From Paracoccaceae bacterium (GTDB lineage: Bacteria; Pseudomonadota; Alphaproteobacteria; Rhodobacterales; Rhodobacteraceae): DNA of 10,746 nt. Below are positions 7,919 to 10,746 of the stretch, piece after piece (the first letter of the stretch is position 1; the number at the start of each line of letters is the position of its first letter). Under the pieces are notes generated by a model. The model did no database searches and was not told the origin of the DNA. It was given only the letters and a program-made list of their open reading frames with translations. Where the stretch lies: the NCBI GenBank assembly GCA_004566265.1, contig SPLB01000049.1, forward strand, positions 1-10,746, written 5' to 3'. A program made the position numbers and the translations under genes.

Positions 7919-8473
7919 TTAATCTTGCCACGTGAACGGGCTATCGATTTCAGCAAGCCGCAGGGCTGCCGCGTCTTTTTCAGACAGCACCGGCCTGCCC
8001 TCAAAGCCCCAGTCAATTCCGCAGCTGTCCCAGGCCACAGCACCATCGCAATCGGGCGCATAGTAATCGGTGCATTTATAAATCACCTCGGTATCCGGCA
8101 CCCGGGTGATAAAGCCGTGCAGGAAGCCTTTGGGCACCAAGAGCTGCTTACCGTTTTCTGCACTCAGTTCGATACCGAACCACTGGCCATAGGTGGGCGA
8201 GCCCTTGCGAATGTCCACTGCTACATCAAACAGTGCGCCCTGGCCACAGCGCACCAGCTTGTCCTGGGCGGCGGGCGGCGCCTGGAAATGCAGCCCTCGC
8301 AGCGTGCCCACCGCTGCCGACATCGAGTGATTGTCCTGCACAAAATCCAGATCGATCCCCTGCTCTTGCAGCCGCCGTCGGTTCCAGCTTTCGCTGAAAA
8401 AACCGCGCGCATCTCCAAAACGGGCCGGTGTCAGCACCTTCAGCCCTGCCAGACCTGTCTCTTCTATCTGCAT
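7919..8473 (-). CDS. rmlC: dTDP-4-dehydrorhamnose 3,5-epimerase RmlC
   Basis: Third step by reaction order, first gene of the operon: double epimerisation at C3 and C5 of dTDP-4-keto-6-deoxyglucose. The 184-aa cupin protein matches the usual length of about 180-185. Motifs are DARGFFSESW at 21-30, QDNHSMS with TLRGLHFQ (catalytic His62), Lys72 in QDKLVRC, VDIRKGSPTYGQW, VPKGFLHGF (His119) and the substrate-stacking Tyr132 in VIYKCTDYY. Asp167 in SEKDAAAL probably completes the His-Asp dyad. The start at 8473 begins MQIEETGLAGL, the normal N-terminus; AGGG is 10 nt upstream, a modest ribosome site. A 387-bp non-coding leader separates it from repA. Confidence 0.95.
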   Translation of the reverse strand: MQIEETGLAGLKVLTPARFGDARGFFSESWNRRRLQEQGIDLDFVQDNHSMSAAVGTLRGLHFQAPPAAQDKLVRCGQGALFDVAVDIRKGSPTYGQWFGIELSAENGKQLLVPKGFLHGFITRVPDTEVIYKCTDYYAPDCDGAVAWDSCGIDWGFEGRPVLSEKDAAALRLAEIDSPFTWQD

Positions 8474-8860
8474 CGCTCTCGTACCCTGTTCCTCTCCGGC
8501 GCCTCTGACTTAGAATCTCCACCGTCGGAAATCCACCCTCTGCCCCCTCAGCGCTACCGTTTCGGTCACTCTCTGCGATCGGTAGAGAGATCTCCTGAAT
8601 TTATTTGGTTTTCGGTATAGAGACTATGGCCATACGAGCAGTACTTTCCCCAGTGTTTTTGTCAGCCTGACCACTGTTGCTGCGGGGGATCTTCTAGGCC
8701 TGCCACTATTGACCTTGGCCATTGTCTATCCAGCCGCTGGCATGACCAGCTGTTCCCGGTGTTAATGGACCCTGGAGCAAAAGACCGCCTGCCAACCGTC
8801 CTCCTTCTAACACAAGCTCTCTATCCTAGGTGACATACCCCTGGCGGCACCAGCGTCCGT
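8474..8860 (-). promoter_or_regulatory. Non-coding leader of the rml operon, with several dyads
   Basis: No convincing gene is seen in these 387 bases. CTCTCT (8569-8574) and AGAGAG (8584-8589) flank GCGATCGGT. GAGATCTC (8587-8594) and TATGGCCATA (8625-8634) are perfect palindromes. GTCAG-C-CTGAC (8661-8671), nested in CAGTG (8651-8655) and CACTG (8672-8676), gives a two-part hairpin with a TTTTT bulge. CCAGC-C-GCTGG occupies 8730-8740. The rml promoter and the end of the repA transcript should both be here, but no consensus promoter or T-tailed terminator could be named. Confidence 0.4.
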
Positions 8861-9943
8861 TCAGCCCTCCTCCGTCCGCTTCCTGACCCAGCCCAAAAAG
8901 GCCGCATCGGGTTTGCGCAGCTTCGGCGCGCCTGAGCGGGCCCACATCGCCCGCCAATCCGCTTCCAACGCATAGACATCTGAGCCCGGCATCAGGCGGC
9001 GGGCCTCTTCCCGGGTGGCCTCGCTCAGACTTGGCGGCGGCTGATCCACCACCGGGGTCTTTTGGGCAAAGCGAATAATGTCACCCGGTAGCTCTTCCAT
9101 GGCATAATCCGGCAAGGGCTGCACCGCGATCATGTCGCGTACCATCTTGCGAAACACCCTGCGCGGCGACGCTGATCCGGATTTCTTCAGCAGCGTCTCC
9201 ACCGAAATCTGCCAGCTGCCCTGGCGACCGCAATGTTTGCGCGCCAGCTCATAGATCCGCCGCTCCAGCGGTTTGCGCAGGGTGAAATACCCCCGACTCA
9301 GCGTCAGCACCGATTTCGACAACACCGCCCGGTACAACCAGTCCGACAGGGTGACCGCTACCGAGACCATCCGCCCGCCGCCCTTCCTGCCCGAGGGGGC
9401 TTTGCGGACGATTTCCCAGCTTTCGATCAGGCCAAACCCGGTGGTCACCTCCTGCCCGCCGGTGGCAATATTGGTGGTGATCCGCGTGCCCGCCAGACGC
9501 TCAAACGCTTCACGCAAACGGCGGTAAGCATCGCCCGAGGTTTCCCGGTTGGTCGCCACCAAGAGATCATGCGCCTTCAGATGCAGAACACGGCTCACCT
9601 GCCGACCTGCATTCAGCGCCGCCATCAGCTGGCTAATGCAGAAGATCAGAATGTCCTTGTCATGGATCGTCGCCAACCCTTTGACGCTGGGGGTGACAGT
9701 GATCTCAGCCCCATTGTGTTCGTAATTTAAAATCCGCAAATCCGGCCGGGTTGCCAGGGAAAACAGCGGGTGCTCCATCGACGCCAGATCGTTCTTGGGG
9801 ATCGCGTCAAAGATATCGCACAGGAAATAATCCCCCTGCCCCTCCGGCGGATAGCTTGCCAAGGCCCCACCTGCCGCATCGGTCCCAATAGAAGTCATCT
9901 TGTAGATCAGTCCCGCCTGCCTGTTTTCTGCCAGTATCCACAT
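8861..9943 (-). CDS. repA: Plasmid replication initiator protein RepA (RPA family)
   Basis: Initiator that would bind the iterons upstream of its own gene and open the origin together with DnaA. The 360-residue product carries the RPA-family (replication initiator protein A) signature over about residues 50-275. It reads KNDLASMEHPLFSL at 50-63, TPSVKGLATIHDKDIL at 84-99, then a basic winged-helix-like part (NRETSGDAYRRLREAFERL at 132-150, RGYFTLRKPLERRIYELAR around 217-235). A lysine/arginine-rich C-terminus follows (KLRKPDAAFLGWVRKR). ATG 9943 is the first start after an in-frame stop but has no well-placed ribosome site; ATG 9898 (residue 16, MTSIGTDAAGG) is an alternative with a weak GGGA. 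It is divergent from parA and upstream of, and co-directional with, the rml operon. This type is common on Roseobacter plasmids. Confidence 0.92.
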   Translation of the reverse strand: MWILAENRQAGLIYKMTSIGTDAAGGALASYPPEGQGDYFLCDIFDAIPKNDLASMEHPLFSLATRPDLRILNYEHNGAEITVTPSVKGLATIHDKDILIFCISQLMAALNAGRQVSRVLHLKAHDLLVATNRETSGDAYRRLREAFERLAGTRITTNIATGGQEVTTGFGLIESWEIVRKAPSGRKGGGRMVSVAVTLSDWLYRAVLSKSVLTLSRGYFTLRKPLERRIYELARKHCGRQGSWQISVETLLKKSGSASPRRVFRKMVRDMIAVQPLPDYAMEELPGDIIRFAQKTPVVDQPPPSLSEATREEARRLMPGSDVYALEADWRAMWARSGAPKLRKPDAAFLGWVRKRTEEG

Positions 9944-10003
9944 CCTGAGTAGGCGTTTCTACCCGACTCATTTTTCGTGGTTTTGATTACGCTCACCCTA
10001 AAG

Positions 10004-10012
10004 TTATCCACA
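10004..10012 (+). promoter_or_regulatory. DnaA box
   Basis: TTATCCACA is a perfect match to the consensus DnaA-binding site, 30 bp from the first iteron on the repA side. Because it lies between the iterons and repA, DnaA binding might also affect the repA promoter. Confidence 0.75.
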
Positions 10013-10041
10013 TAGGCGCACAACCTCCCCCAGCCTTCTGA

Positions 10042-10107
10042 CATCGTGGGTTCGGAATCACTCCATCGTGGGTTCAGAGTCATTTCATCGGGGTTTCAGA
10101 GTCACTT
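10042..10107 (+). repeat. Three tandem 22-bp iterons
   Basis: Units start at 10042, 10064 and 10086 with no spacer, a period of 22 bp or two helical turns. Each begins CATCG, continues as GGGTTC or GGTTTC, and has a GAATCA or GAGTCA second half. Units 1 and 2 differ at 4 of 22 positions, units 2 and 3 at 3 of 22. Equal spacing in phase with the helix, next to repA and a DnaA box, marks them as probable RepA-binding iterons that also control copy number. Confidence 0.85.
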
Positions 10108-10136
10108 CAATGTCCAAAGCTGCCCTGAAAGCCAAT

Positions 10137-10158
10137 AAAAAAAGGGCTTTGCTAAAGC
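10137..10158 (-). terminator. Possible minus-strand intrinsic terminator in the origin
   Basis: On the minus strand GCTTT-AGC-AAAGC (10158-10146) is followed by CC and seven T (10143-10137). The 5-bp stem is weak. A competing pairing, AAAGCC (10128-10133) with GGCTTT (10145-10150), uses some of the same bases. It could stop leftward transcription from the parA region before the iterons, or simply be part of the AT-rich melting zone. Confidence 0.25.
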
Positions 10159-10210
10159 GCATGTTCGCCTTTAACTTATAAATAACTAGAAATTAACAGC
10201 ACAAAAAAAA

Positions 10211-10280
10211 TACAACTGGATTCCGACCGGATCACATAGCACCTATCCTTTCCTACAACTGTTGGATTTTCTAAGAAAAT
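10211..10280. repeat. Repeat and dyad cluster upstream of parA
   Basis: TACAACTG occurs at 10211-10218 and 10254-10261, both times with GGATT shortly after. ATTTTCT-A-AGAAAAT (10266-10280) is a perfect 7-1-7 inverted repeat. Such dyads in front of partition genes often bind ParA or ParB for autoregulation; the role here is inferred. Confidence 0.4.
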
Positions 10281-10350
10281 TTAGGGTGCGATATCATAAT
10301 GCTTTCATGTGATGTGTTTTGTGGTATATGTAAAAAAAAGCATCACATAG
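10231..10350. repeat. Three copies of ATCACAT before parA (candidate operator or parS)
   Basis: ATCACATAG is found at 10231-10239 and again at 10342-10350. ATGTGATG, an inverted copy, lies at 10307-10314 and pairs exactly with CATCACAT at 10341-10348. Repeated sites in both orientations next to a parA gene suggest a ParB-binding centromere or an operator. Confidence 0.4.
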
Positions 10351-10443
10351 ACGATATTTCCTTAAGGATCCAACAGATCGCAAACAGCGCTTTACCAGCG
10401 GTCAGCAAATTGGATAGCTGGAACCTATCGTTCCCCAATCAGC

Positions 10444-10449
10444 AAGAGG
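10444..10449 (+). promoter_or_regulatory. Ribosome binding site of parA
   Basis: AAGAGG at 10444-10449, 6 nt before ATG 10456. It supports this start; the parA frame upstream has a stop at 10363-10365 and no other ATG. Confidence 0.6.
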
Positions 10450-10455
10450 CGCAGG

Positions 10456-10746
10456 ATGGCAAAAGATATCCACAAAACGGCAGGCCAGAAACCCAGCGCA
10501 GCCCTGCCCCCCTATTTCAATATTGACCCGGATACCGCATTGGCCGAATTAGACCAGCCAACCGATACCGCACACTTCTCGGCGATTGCCGATGCCTGCA
10601 CCCGGGGGCGCGCTGATCTGGCCAGCCGGGGGCTGGATGCAGAAGGGGGCAAATCGCTGCGACTGTTTTCCACCTGGGAGATTACCCGCTATCTGATCCC
10701 AGTCGCCCAGGCCCATTTTCGCCGGGTGCTAAAACAGAACCCGGAG
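10456..10746 (+). CDS. parA: Plasmid partition ATPase ParA (N-terminal fragment)
   Basis: The first 97 codons of a frame that runs off the right edge. The N-terminus begins MAKDIHKTAGQKPSAALPPY and includes SLRLFSTWEITRYLIPVAQ and AHFRRVLKQNPE. This segment is the N-terminal DNA-binding region of type Ia ParA proteins from alphaproteobacterial plasmids (the 'RepA-like' ParA of repABC and RepA replicons); the usual continuation, P-x-LPQG followed by the Walker ATPase domain, would lie outside. It would segregate the plasmid together with a ParB and a centromere, and probably represses its own promoter. It is divergent from repA across the origin. The ATPase domain is not visible, so the call rests on the N-terminal motif plus context. 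Confidence 0.8.
   Translation, partial: MAKDIHKTAGQKPSAALPPYFNIDPDTALAELDQPTDTAHFSAIADACTRGRADLASRGLDAEGGKSLRLFSTWEITRYLIPVAQAHFRRVLKQNPE

Larger units (their letters stand above)
9944..10300. other. Putative plasmid replication origin (oriV)
   Basis: This stretch between divergent repA and parA has the parts expected of an iteron-type origin: a perfect DnaA box (10004-10012), three tandem 22-bp iterons (10042-10107) and an adjacent AT-rich segment (about 10134-10222) suited to strand opening, including A7 and A8 runs. The neighbouring initiator gene reads away from it. Exact limits are inferred. Confidence 0.75.

Noticed and set aside
8624..8722. Minus-strand frame of 32 basic residues (MAKVNSGRPRRS...) in the rmlC leader
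   Set aside because: Very short, with weak initiation signals and no recognisable motif; it can easily arise by chance.
9975..9994. Fourth iteron-like unit (TCGTGG...)
   Set aside because: It matches unit 1 at only 13 of 20 positions and is not in the 22-bp register; kept only as a remark in the origin finding.
10303..10330. Possible parA promoter, TTTCAT - 16 nt - TATATG
   Set aside because: Both boxes are poor matches to consensus in an AT-rich region where chance matches are common.
10465..10473. Possible second DnaA box (ATATCCACA)
   Set aside because: It has a mismatch at the first position, lies within the parA coding sequence and is away from the iterons.
10299..10526. Plus-strand frame of 75 codons with CGIC near its start, upstream of and overlapping parA
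   Set aside because: It overlaps the first 71 bases of parA out of frame, has no good ribosome site, shows no recognisable fold, and crosses the repeat-rich control region.

Overview
The window looks like the replication region of an alphaproteobacterial, probably Roseobacter-group (Rhodobacterales), extrachromosomal replicon, together with a cell-surface carbohydrate and secretion module. Evidence for a plasmid: a RepA-type initiator of the RPA family, a divergently oriented ParA-type partition gene that runs off the right edge, and between them an origin-like region with three tandem 22-bp iterons and a perfect DnaA box. The GC-rich coding sequence and the pairing of a RepA replicon with a complete dTDP-L-rhamnose operon match the 'biofilm plasmids' known from Phaeobacter and relatives. 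The organism assignment is inferred from gene content alone.

Layout, left to right. 2-130 (+): last 42 codons of a Wza-like polysaccharide export protein. 131-309: gap with an imperfect hairpin and a 12-bp palindrome just before the next start. 310-3608 (+): type I secretion ABC transporter and membrane fusion protein (PrtD/PrtE class), overlapping by 4 nt. 3609-3724: convergent gap with two dyads. 8473 down to 3725 (-): rmlC, rmlB, rmlD, rmlA and a GT4-type glycosyltransferase, one compact operon. 8474-8860: about 390 bp without a convincing gene, the leader of the rml operon, downstream of repA. 9943 down to 8861 (-): repA. 9944-10455: putative oriV and parA control region. 10456 to the edge (+): start of parA.

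How the genes fit together: RmlA, RmlB, RmlC and RmlD together make dTDP-L-rhamnose from glucose-1-phosphate. The adjacent glycosyltransferase could use it, or a related sugar, in a surface polysaccharide. The Wza-like protein would export such a polymer across the outer membrane. The type I pair would secrete a protein, such as an adhesin or RTX protein, that is not encoded here; no TolC-like channel is visible either. Together this suggests a plasmid-borne attachment or biofilm module linked to its own replication and partition genes.

No clearly new defence or mobile system is visible: no IS element, CRISPR array, tRNA or rRNA was recognised. The parts least explained by known genes are the repeat-rich oriV/parA control region, the long structured leader before rmlC, and the Pro/Ala/Gln-rich tail on the ABC transporter.
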